Assembly: GCF_900115665.1 (NCBI RefSeq)
Contig: NZ_FOXH01000001.1
Location: 115,777 to 179,776 of the forward strand
Length of the DNA stretch: 64,000 nucleotides
Origin: Pseudarcicella hirudinis
Lineage (GTDB): Bacteria > Bacteroidota > Bacteroidia > Cytophagales > Spirosomataceae
Direction of reading: 5' to 3'
Below are positions 25,126-34,441 of the stretch, piece after piece. Positions within the stretch are counted from its first letter, which is position 1, and the number at the start of each line of letters is the position of its first letter. Made by a program: the position numbers and the translations under genes. The notes below the pieces were generated by a model. The model was not told where the DNA came from and searched no databases. It saw nothing but the letters and a program-made list of their open reading frames with translations.

Positions 25126-27723
25126 ATGATTGATAAACTGAAATTAGCTTCTGTCAGAGATTTTGTCTGGGAATATAAATATAATTTTCTTCAGGTTATA
25201 CTTACAGGTTTCTTTATAAGTGCCGCGATTTTTTTCTTCAAGCATGAAGGCGATGAATTAGTGCAGATCAAGTCTCTTCTCAAAAATGTCGACGGGGTCT
25301 GGCTTTTAGCCGGTATTGCTATTTCTGGCTTGTATATCAGTTTACAATCGCTGATGTATGTATTCAGTTTTAAATCGGTAGAGGCATCCGTCTCATTTCT
25401 CTCCGCTCTGAATTTATTTCTGAAAAGAAATTTTGTCAGTGTTTTTCTTCCCGCAGGAGGGATTGCATCTTTATTGTTTTTTACTAAAAATCTTGAAAAT
25501 CAGCGTATCGACAAGGCTAAAATTCATTTTGCTTCTGCCATTTATGCCTTTGTCGGGCTGTTATCTGTATTACTGGTGGGTGTTCCTGTGCTGGGTTATG
25601 TGTTTGTAGCTCAGGGACTTTCGAATAACGATGTGTTAAGCCTTGCAGGATTGCTTTTATTGGTGGGTTTACTATTCTGGGTTTATATTTCATTGAAAAA
25701 CAGAGGAATTGTTTATGGATTAGCCAGAAGGTTTTATCCGGATTTTGACCTGATTTCTATGGGTTACCGGGAACAGCGTATTTCCCAACGGCAATTTCTG
25801 TACGTAGTACTATGTTCGGTTCTGATTGAATTTTTAGGGATTCTGCACCTGATTGTTGCCATGAAAGCCTTTCATCTGGAACTTTCCCTTACAGGAGCTT
25901 CCGTGGCTTATATCATTTCGGTGATTTTCCTGATTATTTCACCATTATTGAGGGGACTGGGAGCAATAGAAGTTTCTATGACCCTGGTTCTGGGCCGTTA
26001 TGGTTTTTCGGTATTACAGGCAGTAGCTATTACTTTATTGTATCGTCTTTTTGAATTCTGGCTGCCACTTGTGGCGGGGATATTCAGTTTTTTGTTTGTC
26101 AGAAACAATGTCATTCTGCGTTTGATTCCACCTTTTCTGATTGTATTACTCGGGCTAATCAATATCTTGTCTGTACTTACTCCGGCTATTCAGCTTCGCC
26201 TGGATTTACTGCTTGATTACCTTCCGGTTGAAGCCATCAATACTGCTAACTACCTGGTTTTTGTAGCAGGAGTTTTTCTGATAATTATCGGAATTTTTCT
26301 GGCAAAAGGACTTAAAGCAGCATGGTATGTTGCCTTAATTTTATCAGTTATTTCACTGGTTGGCCACCTGACGAAAGCAATTGATTATGAAGAGGCAATT
26401 TTAGCCTTTTTTGTGATTTTATCACTGATTTATACCCGCAGACTTTATTATATAAAAAGCCAGTGGAAATATATCAGAATCGGAATTATGACTGCTGTTT
26501 TTGCCATGGCAACAGTAATGATTTTTGGTATAGGAGCCTTTTATTACCTTGATACGATCCATTTCTCCCAGGATTTTAGTCTGACGGAATCAGTTAAATA
26601 TACCTTACTTTATTTTTTCCAGATCGGGAGTAATGAAATAAATCCTGAAACACTTTTTGCCAGAAATTTCATCTTTGTGGTAAGGGCTTTGGGCCTGACT
26701 TCCATGGCATTCCTGCTTTACACGCTCGTCAGACCCTATATTTTTAAAAGTCAGACCGGACAGGAGGATTTCGAAAAAGCAGTAAGTCTGAGAAATGAAT
26801 ATGGCAGCGGGCCTTTGGATTATTTCAAAACCTATTTTGATAAATTATTCTTTTTTCCGGCTGATATTCAGGGATTTATTTCATACAGAATCTCCGGAAA
26901 CAGAGCAGTAGTACTGGAGGATCCCGTTTGTAAAGATCCGGCTGAAATGAAAAAGATGATCCTTCAATTTGATCAGTTTTGTCAACTCAACGGCATGAAG
27001 AGCTTTTATTACAGGGTAGGAGAGAGCAGTAAGAGTGTTTACGAAGAATTGGGAAAAAACAGTCTTTTGCTAGGTCAGGAAGCGGTTCTGGACATCACTG
27101 ACTTTTCTGTGGCGACAAGCAAGAAAAATATCAGAAATGCCTATAACAAAGTAAATCAGGCCGGATTTGTTACCAGAATTTATGAAGCTCCGGTAAAAGA
27201 CGGATTATTGCAGAAACTGAAAGCCGTTTCGGATGAATGGCTGGAAGATACAGAATATGATGAAATCGTATTTTCTCAGGGTCTTTTTGACAAAAATGAA
27301 TTGAAAAATCAAACAATTCTGACCGTTGAAAGTCCGGATGAAAAAGTGGTTGCTTTTATTAATGTCATACCGGATTTTGTACCGGGAGAGGCTACTTATG
27401 ATCTGATCCGGAAAACAAAAGATGCACCGAACGGAATTATGGATTATCTCATGATTTCGCTGTTTGAATACTTTAAATCAAAAAATTATAAAGCCGTTAA
27501 TTTGGGGTTTGCTCCCATGACGGGCATTGAAAACCCGCAGAATTTACCGGAAAGAACCATCAAATTTGCAGCTGAAAATCTCAAACAGTTTGCCCGATAC
27601 AAAGGCTTGCACGATTACAAAGATAAGTTTGCTCCGCTTTGGGTAAATAAATATCTGATTTATGATGATTATTTTGATTTGGTAGAAGCTCCTCAGGCTT
27701 TATCCAAAGTTATTAAACCTTAA
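25126..27723 (+). CDS. mprF: MprF-like aminoacyl-phosphatidylglycerol synthase/flippase
   Basis: An 865-residue protein. The ATG at 25126 is preferred over a TTG 19 codons upstream. The N-terminal half (about 1-520) contains many membrane spans including the flippase-like region FLPAGGIASLLFF; the C-terminal cytosolic domain (about 560-865) is the GNAT-fold synthase with DPVCKDPAEM, NIRNAYNKVNQAGF and LGFAPMTGIENP. It transfers lysine (or another residue) from tRNA to phosphatidylglycerol and exposes the cationic lipid, giving resistance to cationic peptides. The acvB-like gene follows after 4 bases, mirroring the lpiA-acvB operon of rhizobia. Confidence 0.9.
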   Translation: MIDKLKLASVRDFVWEYKYNFLQVILTGFFISAAIFFFKHEGDELVQIKSLLKNVDGVWLLAGIAISGLYISLQSLMYVFSFKSVEASVSFLSALNLFLKRNFVSVFLPAGGIASLLFFTKNLENQRIDKAKIHFASAIYAFVGLLSVLLVGVPVLGYVFVAQGLSNNDVLSLAGLLLLVGLLFWVYISLKNRGIVYGLARRFYPDFDLISMGYREQRISQRQFLYVVLCSVLIEFLGILHLIVAMKAFHLELSLTGASVAYIISVIFLIISPLLRGLGAIEVSMTLVLGRYGFSVLQAVAITLLYRLFEFWLPLVAGIFSFLFVRNNVILRLIPPFLIVLLGLINILSVLTPAIQLRLDLLLDYLPVEAINTANYLVFVAGVFLIIIGIFLAKGLKAAWYVALILSVISLVGHLTKAIDYEEAILAFFVILSLIYTRRLYYIKSQWKYIRIGIMTAVFAMATVMIFGIGAFYYLDTIHFSQDFSLTESVKYTLLYFFQIGSNEINPETLFARNFIFVVRALGLTSMAFLLYTLVRPYIFKSQTGQEDFEKAVSLRNEYGSGPLDYFKTYFDKLFFFPADIQGFISYRISGNRAVVLEDPVCKDPAEMKKMILQFDQFCQLNGMKSFYYRVGESSKSVYEELGKNSLLLGQEAVLDITDFSVATSKKNIRNAYNKVNQAGFVTRIYEAPVKDGLLQKLKAVSDEWLEDTEYDEIVFSQGLFDKNELKNQTILTVESPDEKVVAFINVIPDFVPGEATYDLIRKTKDAPNGIMDYLMISLFEYFKSKNYKAVNLGFAPMTGIENPQNLPERTIKFAAENLKQFARYKGLHDYKDKFAPLWVNKYLIYDDYFDLVEAPQALSKVIKP

Positions 27724-27727
27724 GAAT

Positions 27728-29131
27728 ATGATGAAAAAACTGCTTCTTTGCCTCTTGATTTTTACTAATCTTGCCGCAAAATCCCAAAATGTAGTCAGCG
27801 ACAGTATTTCTTACGATGTTTTCGGAAAAGTTTCGGTTTACAAAGGAAGCCAAACGCCTAAATCATTGATTCTTTTTATTTCAGGAGATGGGGGATGGAA
27901 TTCAGGCGTGGTGGACATGGCAAAGGCTTTGGTTCCTTTAAATGCTATGGTGGCCGGTATTAATATTATCCATTACCTGAAAATGATAAAATCCTCTAAA
28001 TCTGAATGTTATTACCCTGCTTCTGATTTTGAGAACCTTAGTCTGTTTCTGCAAAAAAAGTATAAATTTCCGCAATATGTAAAACCGGTATTAATTGGCT
28101 ATTCCTCCGGTGCTACACTGGCATATGCTGCACTTGCGCAGGCTCCTGAGAATACTTTTGCCGGGGCAATCTCTCTGGGTTTTTGTCCTGATATTGAAAT
28201 CGACAGACCTCTTTGCAAAGGTAATGGCCTGACCATGCATGTATTAAAACCAAAGAAAAGCTATTATATCGAAAAAGTGAAAAACCTTAGTGCTCCGTTT
28301 TTTGCCTTGCAGGGTACCGGAGATCAGGTATGTCCCTTTCAGGCTACCGAAGCCTACCTGAAAGATATGCCGAATGCCAATCTGGTGAAACTCACCCGGG
28401 TAGGCCATGGATTTGGCGTGCAAAAAAACTGGATGCCTCAGTTCAAAGCATCTTTCCAGACCATTTTAGCACACCAGAATCTTGTTTTTCATAAACCAGC
28501 CGAAAGCCTGCCAAAAGCATTGCCTGCAGGTTTGCCGATCATAATGAATCTTGCCGGAAACAGCAGTAATCCGGAGATGGCGTTTTTCATTTCAGGTGAC
28601 GGAGGCTGGACGGATTTTGATGATAGTATTGCCAAAGAATTGGCCAGATCCGGGATCTCTTCGATAGGACTGGATGCACAGAAGTATTTCTGGAACCAGA
28701 AAACACCGGAACAGACAGCCGCAGATGTTTCGAAAATACTGAGCTATTATTCCAGGTTATGGAACAAAACTGAAATCAGAATGGTAGGTTATTCTTTCGG
28801 AGCAGATGTTATGCCGTTTATCGTTAGAAGACTTCCGGAAAATCTGAAAAGCCAGATGAAATCAGTTACCATGCTTTCTCCTTCTGAAACCAGCGATTTT
28901 GAGATACATGTGGCTGATATGCTGGGGATTGGCGGTTCTTCGAAAAGTTATAATGTTATCAGCGAAACAAAATCATTGAAAGAAGTGAAAACCGTTTGCG
29001 TATTCGGTGATAAAGAAGATTCTGCCACGGCGAAGAACTTTAAAACAGACGGTTTAGTCGTTAAATTTCTGGAAGGGAATCACCATTTTGACAAAAATTT
29101 CCCCAAAATCGTCAATATGATCAGAGAGTAA
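27728..29131 (+). CDS. AcvB/VirJ-family periplasmic hydrolase, duplicated domain
   Basis: A 467-residue protein with a signal peptide (about 1-19) and two tandem VirJ alpha/beta-hydrolase domains. Both carry the same landmarks: SGDGGW (near residue 51 and again near 290) and nucleophile elbows GYSSG and GYSFG, with a late histidine in VGHGFG and GNHHFD. In Agrobacterium and Rhizobium, AcvB-type proteins hydrolyse lysyl-phosphatidylglycerol made by the MprF homologue encoded beside them. Translation is almost coupled to mprF (4-base gap), so the same pathway is inferred: synthesis and turnover of aminoacyl lipid. Confidence 0.85.
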   Translation: MMKKLLLCLLIFTNLAAKSQNVVSDSISYDVFGKVSVYKGSQTPKSLILFISGDGGWNSGVVDMAKALVPLNAMVAGINIIHYLKMIKSSKSECYYPASDFENLSLFLQKKYKFPQYVKPVLIGYSSGATLAYAALAQAPENTFAGAISLGFCPDIEIDRPLCKGNGLTMHVLKPKKSYYIEKVKNLSAPFFALQGTGDQVCPFQATEAYLKDMPNANLVKLTRVGHGFGVQKNWMPQFKASFQTILAHQNLVFHKPAESLPKALPAGLPIIMNLAGNSSNPEMAFFISGDGGWTDFDDSIAKELARSGISSIGLDAQKYFWNQKTPEQTAADVSKILSYYSRLWNKTEIRMVGYSFGADVMPFIVRRLPENLKSQMKSVTMLSPSETSDFEIHVADMLGIGGSSKSYNVISETKSLKEVKTVCVFGDKEDSATAKNFKTDGLVVKFLEGNHHFDKNFPKIVNMIRE

Positions 29132-29151
29132 TTGCAGCCTGCAAAACTTTA

Positions 29152-29194
29152 TTTATTGAGCCTGTCCGCGGAGTCAGCAAACAGGCTCAATAAA
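29152..29194 (+). terminator. Strong hairpin terminator
   Basis: A 14-bp perfect stem, TTTATTGAGCCTGT (29152-29165) with its complement at 29181-29194, around a 15-base loop. It ends the mprF-acvB operon. Confidence 0.75.
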
Positions 29195-29233
29195 TTCTTT
29201 CAGAAAATGATATGATAATTAAAATCTTCCTGT

Positions 29234-29241
29234 TAGATTTG
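29234..29241 (+). promoter_or_regulatory. -7 box of the FadR-type regulator gene
   Basis: TAGATTTG matches TAnnTTTG exactly and is followed two bases later by the palindromic operator at 29244-29256, so a bound repressor would cover the transcription start. Confidence 0.6.
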
Positions 29242-29243
29242 TA

Positions 29244-29256
29244 ATCATCAGATGAT
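29244..29256. promoter_or_regulatory. Palindromic operator, copy 1 (autoregulation)
   Basis: ATCATC-A-GATGAT, a perfect 6+1+6 palindrome directly downstream of the -7 box. The same sequence (reverse complement) occurs at 29950-29962 ahead of the exporter gene. The half-site spacing fits a dimeric GntR/FadR-type regulator; it resembles the TCATC-N-GATGA site I recall for LutR. Confidence 0.7.
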
Positions 29257-29266
29257 AGGATGTATC

Positions 29267-29935
29267 ATGACGGAATTACTTATTAAACGAAAATCTTTAG
29301 CGGAAGAATTAGCAGAAAAGCTTCAGGAACTTATTTCTGAAGGATTTTATGCCATTAATCAAAAGCTGCCGATAGAATCTGAGCTGATGAAAAGTTTTGG
29401 TGTGGGGCGCTCAACCGTGAGAGAAGCTATTAAAATTCTGGTAAATTCCGGTTATCTGAGGGTCCGGCAAGGCTTGGGGACTTTTGTAGAAGATCATTCG
29501 GGCATTAATGAACCTTTAACCCGGCGATTGAAAAGAGCTACTTCAGAAGATATGGATGAAGTAAGAGAGTTATTGGAAATGAAAATAGCTGAAAAGGCAG
29601 CGTTGAAAAGAACACAGGAAGATATTGAGAAAATCAGTTCTTTTCTGGAAAAAAGAGTAAAAGCCGCTCAGTATAATTTACTGGAAGAATGTGTGGAAGC
29701 AGATATTCAGTTTCATATCTCCATTGCTGAGGCTTCAAAAAATGATATTCTGGCCGATTTATATAAAACACTTTGTATCCGGCTTAAAAACATCTTCCTG
29801 ACCCAGTTTTCAAATACTGAAGTTTTCATAAAGACAGAATCTTTACACCGTGACCTTTTAAACAGCATTATCGATCAGGATGCTAAAAGTGCCTGGCAGA
29901 CTGTAGCTAAAATTACAGGCCATCTTTCGCAATAA
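29267..29935 (+). CDS. FadR-type (GntR/FCD) transcriptional regulator
   Basis: A 222-residue regulator. An upstream in-frame ATG at 29252 lies inside the operator, so the ATG at 29267 (MTELLIKRKSL) is chosen. The N-terminal winged helix (about 7-70) contains LPIESELMKSFGVGRSTVREAIKIL and the wing VRQGLGTFV; the C-terminal FCD helical bundle (about 85-220) has the usual Asp/His metal or ligand positions (ADIQFHISIA, SLHRDLL). Such proteins usually repress until a carboxylate ligand binds. Matching operators at its own promoter and before the exporter indicate autoregulation and control of that exporter. Confidence 0.9.
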   Translation: MTELLIKRKSLAEELAEKLQELISEGFYAINQKLPIESELMKSFGVGRSTVREAIKILVNSGYLRVRQGLGTFVEDHSGINEPLTRRLKRATSEDMDEVRELLEMKIAEKAALKRTQEDIEKISSFLEKRVKAAQYNLLEECVEADIQFHISIAEASKNDILADLYKTLCIRLKNIFLTQFSNTEVFIKTESLHRDLLNSIIDQDAKSAWQTVAKITGHLSQ

Positions 29936-29949
29936 TTTTTTTTCACATA

Positions 29950-29962
29950 ATCATCTGATGAT
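29950..29962. promoter_or_regulatory. Palindromic operator, copy 2 (exporter control)
   Basis: ATCATC-T-GATGAT, the reverse complement of the site at 29244-29256, placed 32 bases before the exporter start codon. Two identical 13-bp palindromes bracketing one regulator gene are very unlikely by chance. Confidence 0.7.
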
Positions 29963-29993
29963 CTGATTTATCATTAAAAACACATAAATAATC

Positions 29994-31199
29994 ATGGAAA
30001 CCATTACAACGAATAAACAAATGGTCCAAAAAACCATTTTTCCCATACTTTTTACGATAAGCTTTACCCACTTATTAAACGACATGTTACAGGCGGTAAT
30101 TCCATCTGTATATCCTTTACTGAAAAATGAATTCCATCTGACTTTCACGCAGATCGGGTTAATTACTTTTACCTATCAGCTTACGGCATCGATCTTACAA
30201 CCTTTTGTAGGTTTTTATACCGATAAAAAGCCAAAGCCATTTTCATTGGCTATCGGTATGGGTTTTACATTACTGGGATTGATTTTTCTTTCTATGGCAC
30301 TCAGCTACGCTACCATCTTGCTGGCTGTGAGTCTGGTAGGAATAGGTTCTTCTATTTTTCATCCGGAATCATCAAGGGTTTCTCACCTGGCATCCGGAGG
30401 AAAAAGAGGATTAGCACAATCAATTTTCCAACTGGGAGGTAATGCGGGAAGTGCAATCGGTCCGCTTTTAGCAGCGATCATTGTAATTCCTTACGGACAG
30501 TCTAATATTATCTGGTTTGGACTTGTCGCGATTGCCGGAATTCTTATTTTATCTAAAATAGGTTTCTGGTACCGCAAACAGTTGAATTTGAGGGCTGTAG
30601 GGAAACAAAGCGCAGAAGAAGTTAAACCCATGTTGTCAAAAAACAGGGTTGTATTTTCATTGATTATTTTGTTATTGCTGATTTTCTCCAAGTACTTCTA
30701 CATGGCGAGTATGACGAGTTATTATACTTTTTACCTGATTGATAAATTTCATTTATCTGTACAGCAATCTCAGGTTTACTTGTTTATTTTCCTGGCGGCT
30801 GTTGCGGCCGGAACCCTTGCAGGTGGGCCATTAGGTGATCGTTTTGGCAGAAAATACATTATCTGGATTTCAATTCTGGGAGTGGCTCCCTTCACATTGG
30901 CCTTGCCTTATCTGAATTTGTTCTGGACAGCGGCTTTCTCCATCATGATTGGTTTGATTATTGCCTCCGCTTTTTCCGCAATTCTGGTATATGCCCAGGA
31001 GCTTGTTCCGGGTAAAGTAGGAATGATTTCCGGATTGTTTTTCGGACTGGCTTTTGGTATGGGAGGTTTGGGTTCAGCTGTTTTAGGAAAACTGGTAGAC
31101 CAGACAAGCATCAATTATGTATTTCATTTATGTGCTTTTCTTCCCCTAATCGGCATTATCACAGGGTTTTTACCAAATATAGAGAGTCGTAAAAAATAA
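29994..31199 (+). CDS. MFS exporter of the fosmidomycin-resistance (Fsr) type
   Basis: A 401-residue, 12-span major facilitator protein. The first span region FTISFTHLLNDMLQAVIPSVYPLLK and the loop GSSIFHPESSRVSHLASGGKRG are characteristic of Fsr-like transporters; GDRFGRKY is the standard MFS loop motif in the second half. Fsr exports fosmidomycin in E. coli, but most homologues have unknown natural substrates. The shared operator ties its expression to the FadR-type regulator, so the ligand of that regulator is probably the transported compound or a precursor. Confidence 0.9.
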   Translation: METITTNKQMVQKTIFPILFTISFTHLLNDMLQAVIPSVYPLLKNEFHLTFTQIGLITFTYQLTASILQPFVGFYTDKKPKPFSLAIGMGFTLLGLIFLSMALSYATILLAVSLVGIGSSIFHPESSRVSHLASGGKRGLAQSIFQLGGNAGSAIGPLLAAIIVIPYGQSNIIWFGLVAIAGILILSKIGFWYRKQLNLRAVGKQSAEEVKPMLSKNRVVFSLIILLLLIFSKYFYMASMTSYYTFYLIDKFHLSVQQSQVYLFIFLAAVAAGTLAGGPLGDRFGRKYIIWISILGVAPFTLALPYLNLFWTAAFSIMIGLIIASAFSAILVYAQELVPGKVGMISGLFFGLAFGMGGLGSAVLGKLVDQTSINYVFHLCAFLPLIGIITGFLPNIESRKK

Positions 31200-31322
31200 A
31201 CCCGATGGAGGCTGGTCATTTGTAAATTATGCTCTGAAAGGCTGGAATAGATACTTTTTTGCAGATTTTCTCTGAAATTTAGGTATATTGAACATTCATC
31301 AAATCTAAATAATCTGTCAGAC

Positions 31323-32909
31323 ATGTTAGAGAGTAATCTGCTTATTGTTCTATCCTTGCTTTTCGGAGTTTCTATGCTGACCATGTTGAGCGAGAAGCTT
31401 AATATTTCATATCCGATTTTTCTGGTATTGGCAGGACTGGCAATAAGCCTGGTTCCGGGCATACCAACGATCAGTCTCAAACCGGAAATCATATTCATTA
31501 TATTCCTGCCTCCTTTGCTTTATGAAGCAGCCTGGAATACCTCCTGGAAAGATTTCTGGGGTAACAGAAGTCCGATAGGTTTTCTTGCATTTGGTCTGGT
31601 TATTTTTACTGCAATGGCGGTAGCATTGGTAGCACACTACCTGATTCCTGATTTCCCGCTGGCTTTGGGCTTTTTACTGGGAGGAATTGTCTCTCCGCCT
31701 GATGCAGTGGCTGCTACAAGTGTTTTGAAAGGCTTAAGAGTTCCTAAAAATATCATGTCCATTCTGGAAGGGGAGAGTCTGGTGAACGATGCCTCCAGTT
31801 TAATTGTCTTCCGTTTTGCATTAGCGGCCATGCTGACGGGGCATTTTACACTGATGGAGGCCGGAACGAATTTCCTTACGGTAGCTATACTCGGAATTTT
31901 AATCGGACTGGCTATTGCACATCTTGTTTATGCCATTCATCGGTTTTTGCCAACAAATCCCAGCATTGACACTGCTATAAGTCTTATTTCGCCTTATCTG
32001 ATGTATATTATTGCCGAACATTTCCATTATTCAGGGGTTCTGGCTGTGGTAAGCGGAGGATTGTTTCTGTCTTTCCGGTCGCATGATATTTTTGCTTACG
32101 ATTCAAGAATCGCCTTATTGAACGTCTGGAGAACACTGGTTTTTATGCTCAATGGTCTGGTGTTTATTCTGATAGGCTTGCAATTGCCTGAAATCATACA
32201 GAATCTTGGGTCAATTGCATTTAAAGAGGCATTAGTTTATGGGTTGGTGATTAGCCTGGTAACGATTGCTACCAGAATTATCTGGATTTTTCCTGCGGCA
32301 TTTCTGTCAAATCTGTTTATCAGAAAATTGATCAAAGATGTGCCGAAACCAACTTGGAAATCTTCTACTGTAATTGCCTGGGCCGGAATGCGTGGAGCTG
32401 TTTCATTGGCTTCGGCACTGGCTGTACCACTTACTCTTTCTGAGAACAAGGATTTCCCTTATCGTGATCTGATTTTGTTTATTACTTTCGTAGTGATTCT
32501 TATTACCCTGGTTTTTCAGGGTTTAAGTCTTCCCTGGGTAATAAAAATGTTAAAACTGGAAGTTGTTGAAAATCATAAAGAACAGTCGCTGGAAATTAAA
32601 GTACGATTGGGGAAAGCTGCCCTTCAGCACCTTGAAAGTAATTACATGCGTGAATGCGAAATGTATGAGGCCTATAACCGGGAAATGGAGCGTTATAAAA
32701 AGTTTATAGAACTGGCCAATAAAACATTGGAGGGGACTTTTGCCAAGTCTTCTTACGTCAAAAATGAATATAAACGAATGTTGCTGGAACTGGTGAAAGT
32801 GAGAAGAGATGAGCTCTCTGTTATCAGAAAAGAACAGTTTTATGATGATGAATTAGTGAAAAAAGAAGAATATACACTTGATCTGGAAGAGGCAAGATTG
32901 AGGAGATAA
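31323..32909 (+). CDS. CPA1-family Na+/H+ antiporter
   Basis: A 528-residue protein with about 12 membrane spans (1-420) and a charged cytoplasmic tail (about 425-528). The ion-binding segments GGIVSPPDAVAATSVLKGL and GESLVNDASSLIVF and the later WAGMRGAVSLASALA are hallmarks of NhaP/NHE-type exchangers. It exchanges cytosolic Na+ (or K+) for protons, for pH and salt homeostasis. Monocistronic, with a hairpin after the stop. Confidence 0.93.
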   Translation: MLESNLLIVLSLLFGVSMLTMLSEKLNISYPIFLVLAGLAISLVPGIPTISLKPEIIFIIFLPPLLYEAAWNTSWKDFWGNRSPIGFLAFGLVIFTAMAVALVAHYLIPDFPLALGFLLGGIVSPPDAVAATSVLKGLRVPKNIMSILEGESLVNDASSLIVFRFALAAMLTGHFTLMEAGTNFLTVAILGILIGLAIAHLVYAIHRFLPTNPSIDTAISLISPYLMYIIAEHFHYSGVLAVVSGGLFLSFRSHDIFAYDSRIALLNVWRTLVFMLNGLVFILIGLQLPEIIQNLGSIAFKEALVYGLVISLVTIATRIIWIFPAAFLSNLFIRKLIKDVPKPTWKSSTVIAWAGMRGAVSLASALAVPLTLSENKDFPYRDLILFITFVVILITLVFQGLSLPWVIKMLKLEVVENHKEQSLEIKVRLGKAALQHLESNYMRECEMYEAYNREMERYKKFIELANKTLEGTFAKSSYVKNEYKRMLLELVKVRRDELSVIRKEQFYDDELVKKEEYTLDLEEARLRR

Positions 32910-32935
32910 ATCCGGTAATGAGGAGCCTTGTTACA

Positions 32936-32970
32936 ATTCTCCTGCTTCTGTGAACACAGAGCAGGAGAAT
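32936..32970. terminator. Bidirectional hairpin terminator
   Basis: A 16-bp stem with a single bulged T (32936-32952 with 32955-32970, the loop opened by the last pairs) lies between the convergent antiporter and pirin genes. Confidence 0.65.
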
Positions 32971-32980
32971 ATCTGAATAA

Positions 32981-33859
32981 TTAATCTTCCAGACGTCCGA
33001 ATTTACCCTGATTAAAATCAGCGAATGCCTGTTCAAGTTCTTCATGTCTGTTCATCAGAAACGGCCCATAAGCGGCAATCGGTTCATTAATCGGTTCTCC
33101 GCTTAAAACCAATAAGGTACTGTCTTCTCTGGCCTGAATATGAATGTTTTCTCCTTCATTTCGAAAAAGGATAAAATGATCAGCCGGTGTCGTATCTGAT
33201 TCATTCACAAGAACTTCTCCTTCAATTACCAGAATGCCGGTATTAAAATTTTCAGGAAGACTGAATGCCGTTGAATGACCAGCTTTCAATTTAACAATAA
33301 ACATCTGAATGGGTGTGAATGTAAAAGCAGGTCCTTTGACTCCTTTAAATTCTCCGGCTATTATTTCAACAATTCCCCCATTTTCAGGTAACTCATATTT
33401 ACCCATCTGTTCGTGGGTAATGCCCTGGTATTTTGGGGTTGACATTTTGTCTTTTGCGGGAAGATTTACCCATAACTGCACCATTTGAAAGGGGCCACCT
33501 TTCTTGCTGAAATTTTCAGAATGATATTCTTTATGTAAAATTCCGGCTGCAGCCGTCATCCACTGAACATCTCCTTTGGCAATAATTCCGCTGTTTCCTG
33601 CACTATCATGATGTGCTACTTCTCCCTCAAAAGCAATAGTTACTGTTTCAAAACCACGATGCGGGTGTACACCAACCCCTCTGGGGCTTTCTCTTGGAGA
33701 AAAGTCGATTTTTGAATTGTAATCCATTAAGAAAAACGGACTCATTCTTTGTTCTCCCATGTTATAACCACCCGGGAAGAAATTATGTACTCTGAAGCCG
33801 TCACCAACCATGTGCGGGGCTGGCGGGGCTAATATTTGCTGAACTGGTTTGGTTTTCAT
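32981..33859 (-). CDS. Pirin-family protein
   Basis: A 292-residue bicupin. The metal ligands of the N-terminal cupin are visible in HPHRGFETVT and the H of VAHHDSAGN, with the Glu in the following LHKEYHSE region. Pirins bind iron; some bacterial members have quercetin 2,3-dioxygenase activity, others act as redox-responsive protein partners. Cytoplasmic, without a signal peptide. Second gene after the small acetyltransferase, 46 bases apart on the same strand. Confidence 0.9.
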   Translation of the reverse strand: MKTKPVQQILAPPAPHMVGDGFRVHNFFPGGYNMGEQRMSPFFLMDYNSKIDFSPRESPRGVGVHPHRGFETVTIAFEGEVAHHDSAGNSGIIAKGDVQWMTAAAGILHKEYHSENFSKKGGPFQMVQLWVNLPAKDKMSTPKYQGITHEQMGKYELPENGGIVEIIAGEFKGVKGPAFTFTPIQMFIVKLKAGHSTAFSLPENFNTGILVIEGEVLVNESDTTPADHFILFRNEGENIHIQAREDSTLLVLSGEPINEPIAAYGPFLMNRHEELEQAFADFNQGKFGRLED

Positions 33860-33905
33860 GTTTGTTCTAATTTTGAATAATCAGGGATGGAGAAATACCT
33901 ATATT

Positions 33906-34184
33906 TTAGTGCGTTGTCTCAATGCTATCCGGATGTCTCTGAATATAGGCTTTGATGTAAGGACATATCGGGATTACTCTTAAATGATTTGATTTTGCAT
34001 ATTCCAATACATATTTTGCCAACGCAGCAGCAATTCCTTTTCCTTCATAAGCTGCGGGTACTTCCGTATGCAGAAAAGCAATTTTATCCTCTCTCAGAGA
34101 GTATTCCACGAAAGCTGTGTCCCCATTGTCAAGTGATAATTCAAATCGGTTGTTTTCGGTATTATTGATAATCTGATTATTCAT
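33906..34184 (-). CDS. Small GNAT-like acetyltransferase (YjdJ type)
   Basis: A 92-residue protein covering only the central GNAT core, with HTEVPAAYEGKGIAAALAKYVLEYA as the acetyl-CoA pyrophosphate loop and the ending VIPICPYIKAYIQRHP typical of the small YjdJ-like class. Substrate unknown. Probably co-transcribed with the pirin gene. The 257 bases between it and the GH43 gene hold only the terminator at 34376-34413. Confidence 0.85.
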   Translation of the reverse strand: MNNQIINNTENNRFELSLDNGDTAFVEYSLREDKIAFLHTEVPAAYEGKGIAAALAKYVLEYAKSNHLRVIPICPYIKAYIQRHPDSIETTH

Positions 34185-34375
34185 TGTGATGTTTCTAAAT
34201 ATTTAACTGACAGGTCTGTCTGGGCGGTTGTTTCCCGGCCACTTACATTAAAACTATTTTCAGTAAATAACTCCTTTCCTGATTTCTCCGACAAAATACG
34301 CTTTTTCATCGTCATCGTTTATATGCTTACAAAAATTCAATTCATATCGTTCCCTTTTGGGGAAGGGTCTGTCGT

Positions 34376-34413
34376 AAAAAAGGCTGTACATACCTTTCGC
34401 ATGCACAGCCTTT
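34376..34413 (-). terminator. Terminator of the glucuronoxylan operon
   Basis: AAAGGCTGT (34379-34387) pairs with ACAGCCTTT (34405-34413), with three further pairs beyond one mismatch. On the minus strand the hairpin is followed by T6, which fits the GH43 gene ending at 34442. Confidence 0.75.
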
Positions 34414-34441
34414 CATCAAAATTTGATCGGGGAAGATCTGT

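Noticed and set aside
29252..29266. First ATG of the FadR-type regulator
   Set aside because: It lies within the palindromic operator, about 4 bases after the expected transcription start; the ATG at 29267 fits better.
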